Assembly: GCA_000620185.1 (NCBI GenBank)
Contig: JHVO01000005.1
Span: 310,001 to 374,000, forward strand
Direction of reading: 5' to 3'
DNA length: 64,000 nucleotides
Source of the DNA: Geodermatophilaceae bacterium URHB0062
GTDB lineage: Bacteria; Actinomycetota; Actinomycetes; Mycobacteriales; Geodermatophilaceae
In this document: positions 32,523 to 41,385 of the stretch, piece by piece
Numbering within the stretch: position 1 is the first letter of the stretch
How the letters are laid out: every line of letters starts with the position of its first letter
Position numbers and translations under genes: made by a program
The notes under the pieces: model-generated
What the model was told of the DNA's origin: nothing
The model's input: the letters and a program-made list of their open reading frames with translations, nothing else
The model's database searches: none

Positions 32523-34085
32523 TCAGCGGGCGGTCACCACCACGGAGTGCCAGCCGCTCGCCCCGTTCGGGAAGGGGTCGGCGAGGTCGCCGGTCTGCGT
32601 CTCGCCGTCGAGAGTGGTGGCCCGGACGGTGATCGTGTGCCGGCCCGCGGCGAAGTCGTGGGGGAGGACCCACTGGCGCCAGAGGTCCAGCCCGACCGCG
32701 GGGGACAGCTCGGCGTCCATCCAGTCCCCGTCGTCGACCCTGACCTCGACCCGGCCGATGCCGCGGGTCTGCGCCCACGCGACGCCGGCGACGGCCCGGC
32801 GGCCGGCCGTGAACGACCGTCCGGACGCGGGGGTGTCGATGCGGGACGCGACCTTGATGGGGCCCTTGGCGGCCCAGCCGCGTTCCACCCAGTACGCGTC
32901 GAACGCGGCGAAGGTCGTGGCCTGGATCCGGGTGAGCCACTTGCAGGCCGACACGTAGCCGTAGAGGCCCGGGATGACCATCCGGACCGGGAAGCCGTGC
33001 TCGACCGGCAGTGGCTCGCCGTTCATGCCGAACGCCAGCATGGCGTCCTCGACCTCCAGCGCCGAGCGCGTCGGCGCGCCGATGGTCATCCCGTCGGTCG
33101 ACCGGCAGACCAGCTGATCGCTGCCCGACCGCACGCCGTGCTCGCGCAGCAGGGCGCCGAGCGGCACGCCGAGCCAGCGGGCGGTGCCGGCGAGCCCGCC
33201 GCCGATCTCGTTGGAGACGCAGGTGAGGGTGATGTCGCGCTCGATGAGGTCGGACCGCCCCATCAGCTCGTCCAGGGTGTGGGAGCCGGGTGAGTCGAAC
33301 ATGCCGGTGAGCGTCAGCCGGTAGTCCGCCGGCCGCACCTGCGGAACGGTGAGCGCGGTGTCGATCCGGTAGAAGTCGCGGTTGCCGGTGAACAGCGGCG
33401 TCAGCCCTTTCACCTGACGGGAGAGGTCGGCCCCGCCCGGCAGCGCCCCCGCGGCGGAGGCCGGACGGGGGAGCACGAGCGCGTCGCGGGCCGCGGACAC
33501 GTCGAACCGGTTCTTCAGCAGCCGGCCACCACCCCCGGCCACGGCCGCGACACCCAGGGCGACACCGCTCGCGACGAGGAACCGGCGGCGGTCGAGGTCG
33601 GGGCCGTCCGCCGGGACGGCGTCCCGGGCGGGCAGCCGGGCGATCAGCGCCCGAAGGGTGATGACGCCGGCGGCGGCGCCGGCGAGCGACGGCAGGCCGT
33701 CGAGCGGCCCGCTCGCCGGTCGCGTGACGGCGGCGGCGAGGCCCACCAGCCCGAAGGCGAGGATCCCGAGCGTCCCGAGCCCGGGGCTGCGGAGGGAGAC
33801 CAGCCCGACGCCCATCGCGTAGAGCGCGGTCAGGATCAGCGTGCCCACGATCAGGGCGGTTTTGTCGTGCTGCCCGAAGGTGGCGATGGCCAGCTCCTTG
33901 ACCGGCTCGGGCACCAGGGTGATCACCGCGTCGCCGACGGCCACGACGGGCGAGGACGCCGGACTCACCACGGCCGCCACGAGTTCGGCGACGCCCAGGG
34001 CCACCGCGGCGGCGAGCAGGCCGGAGAGCGCGGCGAGCAGCCGGCGTCGTCGTCGGCTGCGCGGATCGCTGCCGATCGTCTCCAT
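32523..34085 (-). CDS. Membrane-anchored molybdopterin oxidoreductase, sulfite oxidase family
   Basis: This 520-residue protein has four to five N-terminal hydrophobic helices up to about residue 150 and then a twin-arginine-like RRRFLVASG near residue 172. A sulfite-oxidase-type molybdopterin domain follows, with the Mo-ligand cysteine in ITLTCVSNEIGG and the segment GFPVRMVIPGLYGY. A C-terminal Mo-co dimerisation domain completes it. The catalytic part should lie outside the membrane. The ATG at 34085 is chosen because GGAGA lies six bases upstream; an in-frame ATG at 34169 has no such site. No heme or cytochrome partner is adjacent, so its electron acceptor and substrate are unknown. Confidence 0.85.
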   Translation of the reverse strand: METIGSDPRSRRRRRLLAALSGLLAAAVALGVAELVAAVVSPASSPVVAVGDAVITLVPEPVKELAIATFGQHDKTALIVGTLILTALYAMGVGLVSLRSPGLGTLGILAFGLVGLAAAVTRPASGPLDGLPSLAGAAAGVITLRALIARLPARDAVPADGPDLDRRRFLVASGVALGVAAVAGGGGRLLKNRFDVSAARDALVLPRPASAAGALPGGADLSRQVKGLTPLFTGNRDFYRIDTALTVPQVRPADYRLTLTGMFDSPGSHTLDELMGRSDLIERDITLTCVSNEIGGGLAGTARWLGVPLGALLREHGVRSGSDQLVCRSTDGMTIGAPTRSALEVEDAMLAFGMNGEPLPVEHGFPVRMVIPGLYGYVSACKWLTRIQATTFAAFDAYWVERGWAAKGPIKVASRIDTPASGRSFTAGRRAVAGVAWAQTRGIGRVEVRVDDGDWMDAELSPAVGLDLWRQWVLPHDFAAGRHTITVRATTLDGETQTGDLADPFPNGASGWHSVVVTAR

Positions 34086-34266
34086 CGCCGTCTCCAGTGT
34101 CGTGGTCTGCGTACCGCCTTCTCCGGTAGACCCCGGTTCGGTTGCACTCGACCGCAGGAAACCGAGCATCCGCCATCGGCGCCAACCCGACCGGCCTGTG
34201 GTCCTTGCCGCCGCGCCGACGGGTCGCTCCGCTGCTAGCGGACCGGCCCCGACACTCCCATTGCGG

Positions 34267-35025
34267 CTAGCGGCGGCGCGCCACGAGAAGTACCAGGTTG
34301 ATCGTGGCGAACAACGTGCCGTGCTCCGCGGCGGTCAGGAGGGCCGCGTGCCACCGGTCCAGCTGCTCAGGGGACACCGCCCGGTCTTCGACGGCCTGCT
34401 GCTCAGCGAGGTCCAGATGCGCGATGCCACGCACCATGCCCAGGTCGCCGCTGGTCATCGGATGCACGGTCACGGAGTCGATCTCCAGCGGCAGCCCCGC
34501 GGCGGACCGAAGCAGCTCCCGGCCGGCATCGGGATGACGGGCCACCCGCCGCAGCAGCGACGCGACGACGCGCCGCTCGAGGTCCAGCGCGCCGCAGCCG
34601 ATCGACAGCGACGTCCAATCGGTGTCGATCAGGACCACGCGCCCGCCGGTGCGGGTGACCCGCACCAGTTCGGCGATCACGGCGGCCGGGTCCGGCACGT
34701 GCTGCAGCATCCGCTCGGACCTGACGGCGTCGAACGAGCCGCTCGCGAAGGGAAGGGCGGCGGCGTCGGCCCGGAGCAGGACCACGTTCCCGGCGGCGCC
34801 GGCCTGTGCTGCTGCCGCAAGCAGATCCGCATCGAGATCCACCCCGACGACCCGTCCGGCCGACGCGGCGAGGGCCCCGACGTCGACGCCGGGACCGCAC
34901 CCCAAGTCCAGCACGCGGGCCTGCGGGGACAGACCGAGTGCCGTATAGCTCGCCGCCTTCAGATCGGCGGCCTCGACGGCGGCCCGGCGCAGGTAATCCG
35001 CACCCACGCGCCCCGCGTCCGTCAT
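34267..35025 (-). CDS. SAM-dependent methyltransferase, class I
   Basis: This 252-residue protein has the class I SAM motif VLDLGCGPGVDVGAL near residue 40 and the acidic-loop VVGVDLDADLL. The post-motif segment FDAVRSERMLQHVPDPAAV follows, as in Methyltransf_11 / UbiE-like enzymes. Its ATG overlaps the stop of the upstream acyltransferase-like gene by one base (TGATG), so the two are translationally coupled and probably modify the same compound. The 181 bp downstream contain only a short hairpin near 34228-34242. The substrate cannot be inferred. Confidence 0.82.
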   Translation of the reverse strand: MTDAGRVGADYLRRAAVEAADLKAASYTALGLSPQARVLDLGCGPGVDVGALAASAGRVVGVDLDADLLAAAAQAGAAGNVVLLRADAAALPFASGSFDAVRSERMLQHVPDPAAVIAELVRVTRTGGRVVLIDTDWTSLSIGCGALDLERRVVASLLRRVARHPDAGRELLRSAAGLPLEIDSVTVHPMTSGDLGMVRGIAHLDLAEQQAVEDRAVSPEQLDRWHAALLTAAEHGTLFATINLVLLVARRR

Positions 35026-35663
35026 CAACGGCTGGGTCCGGCCGCGGTGGCCGCCCCCGCGCGCACCCGCCGTGCCGGTCGCCGGGCGCGCCGTCGAGCA
35101 GTGTGCAGGGTCATGCGCGCGGCGACCGGCCAGGGCGAGGTGTTCTTCTTGAGAAAGATCCAGCCGAACACGTCCTGCCCGTCCACGGTCACCGGTCCCT
35201 GGTACAGCAGTTCGGCGTGGGTCGTCAGGTAGAGCCGGTAGAGGCCGGGCCGCTCGGTCCCGAACAGCACGTCTTCGGCGCCTGTGAGGTGGATCCGCCG
35301 AAGCAGCGCCCACCAGAAGATGCCGGAGACCGCGCTCCTCCGAAACTCAGCCGTGAGCCACACGCAGCTCACGTCGACCACCCTGCGTGGCGCCAGCCTC
35401 TCGCGGATCCGCCCTTGCTCGGACGACGGGAGTCGCTGCAGGGTGCGCAAAGGCTCTGTCCCGGACAGGACCGCCCCGCCCACGAGCCGGCCGGCCACCA
35501 GCAGGCCCAACACCGTCGATCGGCGCAGGTGCGCCTCCGGCACCCGGTAGCCGGACGCCCTTTCGTAGGCGTCGGCGTACGCGCGGAGCTCGACGTCGTC
35601 TGTCAGCGGCGTGAGGCGGGGAAACCGCGAAGCCGGGAGCGTGCGGTCGACGATCGGGTGCAT
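35025..35663 (-). CDS. Uncharacterised protein, possible N-acyltransferase-like fold
   Basis: I do not recognise a named family with confidence. The 212-residue protein has alternating strands and helices in its middle. The core runs from a strand (VVDVSCVWLTAEFR) into a helix-start loop (RRSAVSGIFWWALLRRI), which resembles the cofactor-binding strand-loop-helix of GNAT-like or autoinducer-synthase-like acyltransferases. The C-terminal 40 residues are rich in arginine and alanine. The ATG at 35663 follows GGAG by five bases, which favours it over an ATG ten codons upstream. It is coupled to the methyltransferase gene by a one-base overlap. There is no LuxR-type partner nearby. Confidence 0.7.
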   Translation of the reverse strand: MHPIVDRTLPASRFPRLTPLTDDVELRAYADAYERASGYRVPEAHLRRSTVLGLLVAGRLVGGAVLSGTEPLRTLQRLPSSEQGRIRERLAPRRVVDVSCVWLTAEFRRSAVSGIFWWALLRRIHLTGAEDVLFGTERPGLYRLYLTTHAELLYQGPVTVDGQDVFGWIFLKKNTSPWPVAARMTLHTARRRARRPARRVRAGAATAAGPSR

Positions 35664-35756
35664 GTGGGCTCCAGCCTCAACGTGTCGCTCCACCTACAGA
35701 GTCTGAGGTGGTCCGCTGGATACAGGCAGGACCGAAGCTCCTGGACGAGCCGAGGA

Positions 35757-37388
35757 TCAGGCGAGCTGGGCGGCCACCAGCGGCTCGAGGTTCAGCGACG
35801 GGTGTCGCTGCTGGAGCATCCGCAGCGCCCACTTGTCGGTGAAGACGGCGAGGAGATCACCGTTGTCGCGCTGCAGCACCTCGGCGCCGCCCGAGGCGGA
35901 GACCTGCGGAACGGCGCCGGCGTCGGTGCGCAGGGCGAGGCTGTAGGGGAGTCGTTCCAGCGCGATGGGCGCGTTGAACTCGTGCTCCATCCGGTGGCTG
36001 GCGACCTCGAACTGCATCGGTCCGACGACGGCCAGCACCGGCGCCTGGTCGCCCCACCGGTCGGAGCGCAGCACCTGGACGACGCCCTCGGAGTCCAGCT
36101 GCTCGATGCCCTTGCGGAACTGCTTGTGCTTGGCCGTCTCCTTGCTGCGGGCGACGGCGAAGTGCTCGGGCGCGAACGTGGTCAGCGGCGGATAGGTGAC
36201 CGGCTTCTCGGCGTACAGCGTGTCGCCGACGCCGAGCGCGTTGGCGTTCACCAGGCCGACGACGTCGCCAGGGTAGGCCAGCTCCACGCTCTCGCGCTCC
36301 CGGCCGAACACGTGCTGGGCGTACTTCGTGGTGAACGGCCGGCCGGTGGCGGCATGGGTGACCACCATGCCGCGCTCGAAGACTCCGGTGCAGATGCGGA
36401 TGTAGGCCAGCCGGTCGCGGTGCGCGGCGTCCATGCCCGACTGCACCTTGAACACGAAGGCGCTGAACGGCTCGTCGAGGGAGCGCACGGCGCCGCCGAC
36501 GTCCTCCCGCCCGGACGGCGGGGGAGCCAGGTCGACCAGCGAGTCGAGCAGGGCCCCGACGCCGAAGTTGGAGACCGCGGAGGCGAACAGCACGGGCGTG
36601 GTGATGCCGGACAGGAACAGCTCCTGGTCGTGCTCCGCACCGGTCTCGGCCAGCAGCTCGGACTCCTCGACCGCCTGCTCCCAGTTCGCACCCTCCTGGG
36701 CGGCGGCGTCGGCCGCGGACAGGAGTTCCTCGGGGGCGATCGTGGCGCCGCCGGCGGTGCGGGTGAAGCGGCGGAACGTGCCGTCGCGGCGGTCGAGCAC
36801 GCCGCGGAAGTCGCCGGCGATGCCCACCGGCCAGGTCAGCGGCGTGGGGGTGAGGCCGGTGCGCTCGGCGATCTCGTCCATGAGCTCGAGCGCGTCCTTG
36901 CCCGGGCGGTCCCACTTGTTGACGACGGTGACGATCGGGATGCCGCGGTGCCGGCACACCGCGAAGAGCTTCATCGTCTGCGCCTCGAGGCCCTTGGCGG
37001 CGTCGATGAGCATCACCGCGGCGTCGACCGCGGTGAGGACGCGGTAGGTGTCCTCGGAGAAGTCGGCGTGGCCGGGGGTGTCGAGCAGGTTGACGACCGC
37101 GTCGCGGTAGGAGAACTGCAGCGCGGCCGAGGTGATGGAGATGCCGCGGTCGCGCTCCATCTCCATCCAGTCGGAGACGGTGCCCCGGCGGCCGGCCTTG
37201 CCGTGCACGGCGCCGGCCTGCCCGATCACCCGCGCGTGCAGGGCCAGGGCCTCGGTGAGCGTCGACTTGCCGGCGTCGGGGTGGCTGATGACCGCGAAGG
37301 TGCGGCGCCGCGCGGCCTCGCCGGCGGCGGTGCGCTCGGCGTCGCTGCGCCCGGCCGTGCTGGACGCCGGCTCGATGGTGGCCCTCAC
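35757..37388 (-). CDS. prfC: Peptide chain release factor 3
   Basis: This 543-residue GTPase recycles RF1 and RF2 from the ribosome after peptide release. The P-loop is SHPDAGKST near residue 35, followed by switch II DTPGHADFSEDTYR and the specificity motif NKWDRPG. The EF-G-like domains 2 and 3 and the RF3 C-terminal domain are all present, and the length is normal. The GTG start follows GGAGAC. It appears to be a stand-alone housekeeping gene; the 258 bp upstream, shared with a divergent LysE gene, show no other feature. Confidence 0.95.
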   Translation of the reverse strand: MRATIEPASSTAGRSDAERTAAGEAARRRTFAVISHPDAGKSTLTEALALHARVIGQAGAVHGKAGRRGTVSDWMEMERDRGISITSAALQFSYRDAVVNLLDTPGHADFSEDTYRVLTAVDAAVMLIDAAKGLEAQTMKLFAVCRHRGIPIVTVVNKWDRPGKDALELMDEIAERTGLTPTPLTWPVGIAGDFRGVLDRRDGTFRRFTRTAGGATIAPEELLSAADAAAQEGANWEQAVEESELLAETGAEHDQELFLSGITTPVLFASAVSNFGVGALLDSLVDLAPPPSGREDVGGAVRSLDEPFSAFVFKVQSGMDAAHRDRLAYIRICTGVFERGMVVTHAATGRPFTTKYAQHVFGRERESVELAYPGDVVGLVNANALGVGDTLYAEKPVTYPPLTTFAPEHFAVARSKETAKHKQFRKGIEQLDSEGVVQVLRSDRWGDQAPVLAVVGPMQFEVASHRMEHEFNAPIALERLPYSLALRTDAGAVPQVSASGGAEVLQRDNGDLLAVFTDKWALRMLQQRHPSLNLEPLVAAQLA

Positions 37389-37646
37389 GTGGTCGTCTCC
37401 TTGCTCGGCGCAGGCGGGTGCCTGCTGGTGGCGCGGGGTTGCCGCGGTGTCCTCGACGGTGTCCGGACCGGCGGCTGCTCCCGCCGCACGCACGACGGCG
37501 CGGCGGAGGTGTCGATCAGGAGAACCGACGGCCGGCGGCCGGGATTCCGGCAGCCTCACGAGTATCGCCGACGTCGTCCTCCGCCGGCGTATCCGCCCGG
37601 GACGGCGCGGCCTCCATGAGCTGGGGCACCACGAGAAGAGGCGGCG

Positions 37647-38291
37647 GTGGACGGTCTCGCGGGATTCGTGCTCCTGTCGGTCGCGCTGACGCTCACGCCC
37701 GGGCCGGACGACGTCCTGGTGCTGAACTGCGCTGTCCGTGGCGGCCCGCGCAGCGGAGCCGCCTCCGCCTTCGGGGTCGCGGCGGGATCGCTGGCGTGGG
37801 GAGCGGCGGCCGCCACCGGTGCCGCGGCGATCGTGTCCGGCTCGCCGGTGGTGCACCAGGGGATGCGCTGGGCGGGTGCGGCGTACCTGGTCGCCCTCGG
37901 GGCGTCCTCGCTCGCCGTCCGGGCGCCCGGACGGCACGCGGCAGCGACGGCGAGGGCCGGGGAGGGCGGCTACGTCCTCGTCGTCGAGGGCGCCGACCGC
38001 CGGGCTTTCGCCGCAGGTCTGCTCAGCGACCTGCTGAACCCGAAGATCGGCGCCTTCTACGTGATGGTGCTGCCGGAGTTCGTGCCGGCGGAGGCGCCGG
38101 TGCTCCGGTACTCCCTCTTCCTGTGCGCCATCGACGTCGCGCTGGCGACCCTGTGGCTGCTCACCCTGACGTGGCTGGCGCACCTCGCCGTCGGGTGGCT
38201 CGAGCGGCCGCCGGTCGTGCGGTGGTCGCGACGCGTGCTGGGCGCCACGCTCATCGGCATCGGGATCGGCGCGGTGGCCGGGCTCGCTTGA
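37647..38291 (+). CDS. LysE/RhtB-family exporter
   Basis: This 214-residue membrane protein has about six hydrophobic segments and the family start motif LTLTPGPDDVLVLN at residues 14-27. A glycine-rich first helix pair and the LLSDLLNPKIGAFY segment near 130 follow. Members export amino acids or related small molecules. It begins with a GTG after GAAGAGGCGG. It ends 15 bp from the convergent SnoaL-like gene, with no visible terminator between them. Confidence 0.85.
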   Translation: MDGLAGFVLLSVALTLTPGPDDVLVLNCAVRGGPRSGAASAFGVAAGSLAWGAAAATGAAAIVSGSPVVHQGMRWAGAAYLVALGASSLAVRAPGRHAAATARAGEGGYVLVVEGADRRAFAAGLLSDLLNPKIGAFYVMVLPEFVPAEAPVLRYSLFLCAIDVALATLWLLTLTWLAHLAVGWLERPPVVRWSRRVLGATLIGIGIGAVAGLA

Positions 38292-38306
38292 CGAGCCCGC
38301 GGCCGA

Positions 38307-38738
38307 TCAGCCGGCCGGAACGGGCTTCGCCGCGGCGGCTTCGGCGAGTTGTGCGCGCATCGTCGTCACCGGCAGGTACGCGCGCAGCGCGGTGATGACG
38401 CCGCCGACCACGTCGTACCCCATCGCGTACGGGACGCGGACGTGGGCGCCCGTCGCGGGCACACCGGCGAACTCCGCGATGTGCGTGCCGTCGAAGACGG
38501 CCTCGAGCAGCGCCGTCCCCTCGCCGCAGACCAGGCCCACGAGTTCGGGGTGGGCGTCGAAGGCCTGGCTGTGCATGCCGACGATCAGGTCCTTCACCGC
38601 CTGCTGCCCGCGTACCTGCTCGCCGGTCTCCATCGTCGTCCAGACGACGTCCGGGGCGAAGAACCGCCCGAAGTCCGTTCCGTCGAACAGGGCTCCCAGG
38701 TAGCCCTCCATGACGGTGCGGGTGTCGTTCTCCGTCAT
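38307..38738 (-). CDS. SnoaL-like / NTF2-fold protein
   Basis: This 143-residue protein matches the SnoaL-like polyketide-cyclase/ketosteroid-isomerase fold: an N-terminal helix, the DFGRFFAPDVVWTTMETGEQ segment and GQQAVKDLIVGMHSQAFDA. A mixed sheet completes it, ending with a conserved hydrophobic strand. Such proteins isomerise or hydrolyse small molecules, or simply bind them. It diverges from the flavodoxin-fold gene at 38854. There is no biosynthetic cluster around it, so its substrate is unknown. Confidence 0.75.
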   Translation of the reverse strand: MTENDTRTVMEGYLGALFDGTDFGRFFAPDVVWTTMETGEQVRGQQAVKDLIVGMHSQAFDAHPELVGLVCGEGTALLEAVFDGTHIAEFAGVPATGAHVRVPYAMGYDVVGGVITALRAYLPVTTMRAQLAEAAAAKPVPAG

Positions 38739-38853
38739 CGCTGCTCCTTCCGCGCGCTGCCCCCGCGGGTTGATGGGCGGTCGGCAACGTAGTGCGCGGC
38801 GGAGGAGCTGTCTGCGGTCGTAGGACCCGGCCCGACGGGGAGAGGATGGCCCG

Positions 38854-39294
38854 ATGCCGCGCCTGCTCGTCGTCCACCACACGCCCTCCCCGGCGATGCA
38901 GGCCCTGCTCGAGGCGGTACGGGAGGGCGCCGCGCTGGTGGACGAGGTCGAGCTGACCGTGCGCCCGGCGCTCTCGGCCGGGGCCGCGGACCTGCTGGCC
39001 GCCGACGGCGTGCTGCTCGGGACGCCGGCGAACATCGGCTACATGTCCGGCGCGCTCAAGCACTTCTTCGACACGGTGTACTACCCGTGCCTCGATGCCA
39101 CCGTCGGTCTGCCCTACGGCGTGTACGTGCACGGCAACGACGACACGGCGGGCGCGCTGGCCGCGATCGAGCGGATCACGAAGGGGCTGCGCTGGAAGCA
39201 GGTGGCCGCACCCCTCGGCCTGACCGGCGCACCGGACGCGGCCGCCCGCGAGGCGTGCCGCGAGCTGGCGGCCACCGTGGCGATCAGCCTGTAG
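38854..39294 (+). CDS. Small flavodoxin-fold NAD(P)H-dependent reductase-like protein
   Basis: This 146-residue protein has the flavodoxin-like pattern. It starts with the strand LLVVHHTPSP and phosphate-loop region, followed by GTPANIGYMSGALKHFFDT near residue 55. That segment is the FMN-binding loop typical of WrbA-like and NADPH-dependent FMN reductases. It is shorter than most relatives, so it may need a dimer partner. The gene begins six bases after GAGGAT, suggesting a leaderless start. It ends 11 bp into the 3' end of the convergent MFS gene. Confidence 0.8.
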   Translation: MPRLLVVHHTPSPAMQALLEAVREGAALVDEVELTVRPALSAGAADLLAADGVLLGTPANIGYMSGALKHFFDTVYYPCLDATVGLPYGVYVHGNDDTAGALAAIERITKGLRWKQVAAPLGLTGAPDAAAREACRELAATVAISL

Positions 39295-40513
39295 CCGGCG
39301 CCCGCCCATCGGCTGCCGGTCCGTCGGCAGCCATGCCGCGTGCGGCGGTCGTGGCCACCGCCAACCCGGCCGCCGTCGCCCACAGCACTCCCGCCGCGCC
39401 CACACCGGCCGCCACGGCTCCGACCGTGCTCGGGATGAGCACCTGACCGAGCCGGTTGCCGGTCAGACGCAGCGACATCGCGCGCCCTCGCAGACCTGGG
39501 GGCGCCGACAGTGCGAGCCACGACATGGTCAGCGGCTGACCGACGCCCAGCCCGAGTCCGAGGAGGACGACGATCGCGGCGAGGCCTGCCGGGGGGAGGG
39601 GGAGCCCCACTGCGGCCATGGAGACCGCTGACAGCGCCACCGTGCCGATCATCAGCCGGCGGCGTCCGATCCGCGCGACCATCCGGCCCAGGAAGAACCG
39701 GGAGACCATCGAGGCCACGGCGCGCAGGGTCAGCAGCAGCCCGATGAAGCCGGCGGCAAGACCGCGGTCGGCGCCCAGAGCGGGCAGGTAGACCAGCGTG
39801 ATGTCCACGGCGGCCAGCACGATGCAGCTGATCGACAGGGCGCGGAGCAGCCCCGGCAGACGGAGCAGGGTCCGCATCGCGCCGGAGTCGGTGCTGTCGG
39901 CACCCGCTGGTCGCGTGGGCATGCGCAGCAGGGCGGTGCAGGCGACGAGGACGACGCCGATGGCCGTGGCGACGAGGAAGATGGCGCCGGTGTCGGGGAT
40001 GGCCTGACGCCCTCCTATCAGGATGATCAGGCCGGGGCCGAGCGCCTGCCCGAGCGAGGCGGCGAAGGTGTAGTAGCCGAACGCGGAGTCGAAACGGCCG
40101 GGCGCCGCGGTGTTGGCGACCGCTGCCTGCTGCGCCACGACCGACAACAGGTGCCCGGTGCCGAGCACCACGGTGCCCAGCACGACGCCGGCCGGGGAGC
40201 CGCCGAGCACGACGAGCACCCCTGCCGACAGGGCCATGAGAACGGCGCCGGCGAGCATCACGCGGCGTTCCCCGTAGCGGTCGGTGGCCTGCCCGGACGG
40301 CACCGCGAGGAGGAGCGGGACGACCGCGAACGAGGCGCCGAGCACACCGAGCCAGGCGCCGGGGACGTCGAGTTCGATGGCGCGGTAGGTGGCCGCCGGC
40401 CGCAGGACGAAGGTGAGCACCTGGGTGAGCGCGGACTGCACGAGCAGCACGGTCAGCATCCGCGGGGTGGGCACTGAGCCGGCCGGCCCGCCGGTGGTGC
40501 GCGTGCCGCTCAC
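39284..40513 (-). CDS. MFS transporter (drug/solute exporter type)
   Basis: This 409-residue protein has twelve predicted helices and the MFS loop motif DRYGERRVMLAGA after helix 2. The GTG at 40513 overlaps the stop of the GntR gene by four bases, so regulator and transporter form a coupled pair. This argues for the GTG over an upstream in-frame ATG inside the regulator gene. The GntR protein probably senses the compound that the transporter moves. The substrate is not readable from sequence. Confidence 0.85.
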   Translation of the reverse strand: MSGTRTTGGPAGSVPTPRMLTVLLVQSALTQVLTFVLRPAATYRAIELDVPGAWLGVLGASFAVVPLLLAVPSGQATDRYGERRVMLAGAVLMALSAGVLVVLGGSPAGVVLGTVVLGTGHLLSVVAQQAAVANTAAPGRFDSAFGYYTFAASLGQALGPGLIILIGGRQAIPDTGAIFLVATAIGVVLVACTALLRMPTRPAGADSTDSGAMRTLLRLPGLLRALSISCIVLAAVDITLVYLPALGADRGLAAGFIGLLLTLRAVASMVSRFFLGRMVARIGRRRLMIGTVALSAVSMAAVGLPLPPAGLAAIVVLLGLGLGVGQPLTMSWLALSAPPGLRGRAMSLRLTGNRLGQVLIPSTVGAVAAGVGAAGVLWATAAGLAVATTAARGMAADGPAADGRAPATG

Positions 40514-41238
40514 GGACGCGCCGCCGCGTCGGGTGACGCGAGTTGCCACGCGGCTCGGGCGCCCGTGCTCGTGCGGATGTGTGTGCGCATGACGTCCGCC
40601 GCGGTCTCGCCGTCGCCCTCCACGACCGCCTCGAAGAGGAGCCGGTGTTCCCTGGCCTTCTCCTCCCGCTCCTCGGCGGTTCGCTCGGTCTGCAGGCCAT
40701 GCCGGCGGTACCGGTCCGCGGCGTCCCAGAGGTCGTCGAGCGTGCGCACGAGGCGGGCGTTGTGCGAGGCGAGGTAGATCGCGGAGTGGAAATGGCGGTG
40801 CGCGGCCAGCTGCTGCGGCGTGGGGTCGGTCGGCAGCGTCTCCAGTCCCGCCAGCGCGGCCCGCATCCGGGCCACGTCCTGGCTGGTGCGGCGTTCGGCG
40901 GCGAGCGAGGCGGCCAGAGGATCGAGCGACAACCGCAGCTCCAGCAGGTCGCGGGCCTCCTCGGCGTCGAGCCGAGCCACCCGTGCGTCCCGGTGGGCGT
41001 CCAACTCGACCAGGCCCTGCTGCTTCAGCCGGCGCAGCGCCTCACGCAGCGGAGTGGTGCTGATCCCGATCGTGCGAGCCAGCGTCGCCTGGTTGATCAC
41101 CGATCCGGGCTCGAGCTCTCCCGTGAGGATGAGCTCCCGAACCCGTCCGTAGGCGAGATCGGCCTTGGTCGCCAGGGGCGATGCCTCTGCCGCCGACATG
41201 CCGTCCGCATGGTCCACCGTTATAACCATTTTACGCAC
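40510..41238 (-). CDS. GntR-family regulator, FadR subfamily with FCD domain
   Basis: This 242-residue regulator has an N-terminal winged helix (AYGRVRELILTGELEPG through STTPLREALRRLKQQGLVE, about residues 29-80). A helical FCD effector domain follows, whose metal-site histidines are visible in HRHFHSAIYLASHN and EHRLLFEAV. FCD regulators usually sense carboxylic acids. The gene precedes an MFS transporter (GTGA overlap) and lies just downstream of dctA on the same strand, so it could control one or both. The start is the GTG at 41238; ATG at 41229 is an alternative. Palindromes GTTATAAC at 41219 and 41273 are likely autoregulatory sites. Confidence 0.85.
   Translation of the reverse strand: MRKMVITVDHADGMSAAEASPLATKADLAYGRVRELILTGELEPGSVINQATLARTIGISTTPLREALRRLKQQGLVELDAHRDARVARLDAEEARDLLELRLSLDPLAASLAAERRTSQDVARMRAALAGLETLPTDPTPQQLAAHRHFHSAIYLASHNARLVRTLDDLWDAADRYRRHGLQTERTAEEREEKAREHRLLFEAVVEGDGETAADVMRTHIRTSTGARAAWQLASPDAAARP
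41219..41226. promoter_or_regulatory. GTTATAAC palindrome inside the gntR start region
   Basis: This AT-rich palindrome stands out in the GC-rich background. With its flanks it shares GGTTATAACG with the copy at 41273, in inverted orientation, about 54 bp (five helical turns) away. A GntR dimer pair is a plausible binder. Confidence 0.45.
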
Positions 41239-41272
41239 GTGACTGCCCGCCTCCCTGTGTCCCGGGTCGCAG

Positions 41273-41302
41273 GTTATAACGTCCTCGCGGACATGCCGTC
41301 AC
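41273..41302 (-). promoter_or_regulatory. Predicted gntR promoter with overlapping GTTATAAC palindrome
   Basis: On the minus strand GTGACG (41297-41302) is followed after 18 bp by TATAAC (41273-41278). The -10 is part of the palindrome GTTATAAC at 41273-41280, so a protein bound there would compete with RNA polymerase. Confidence 0.5.
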
Positions 41303-41326
41303 CGGCACGCGGAGACAGCCGGCCGT

Positions 41327-41364
41327 GGGCGACGGCTGCAGGGAGGTCTCCGTCGCCGTCGCCC
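41327..41364 (-). terminator. Hairpin downstream of dctA
   Basis: GGGCGACGG (41327-41335) pairs with CCGTCGCCC (41356-41364), and the loop can form an inner GGAG/CTCC stem. It begins 21 bases after the dctA stop codon on the minus strand and lacks a U-tract. It would separate dctA from gntR. Confidence 0.5.
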
Positions 41365-41385
41365 GTGGCGCGCCCTGAACAGTCG

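Noticed and set aside
35025-35663. LuxI-type acyl-homoserine-lactone synthase
   Set aside because: The strand-loop-helix core is only vaguely similar, the invariant N-terminal RxxxF and acidic motifs of LuxI are not clear, and no LuxR-type regulator is adjacent.
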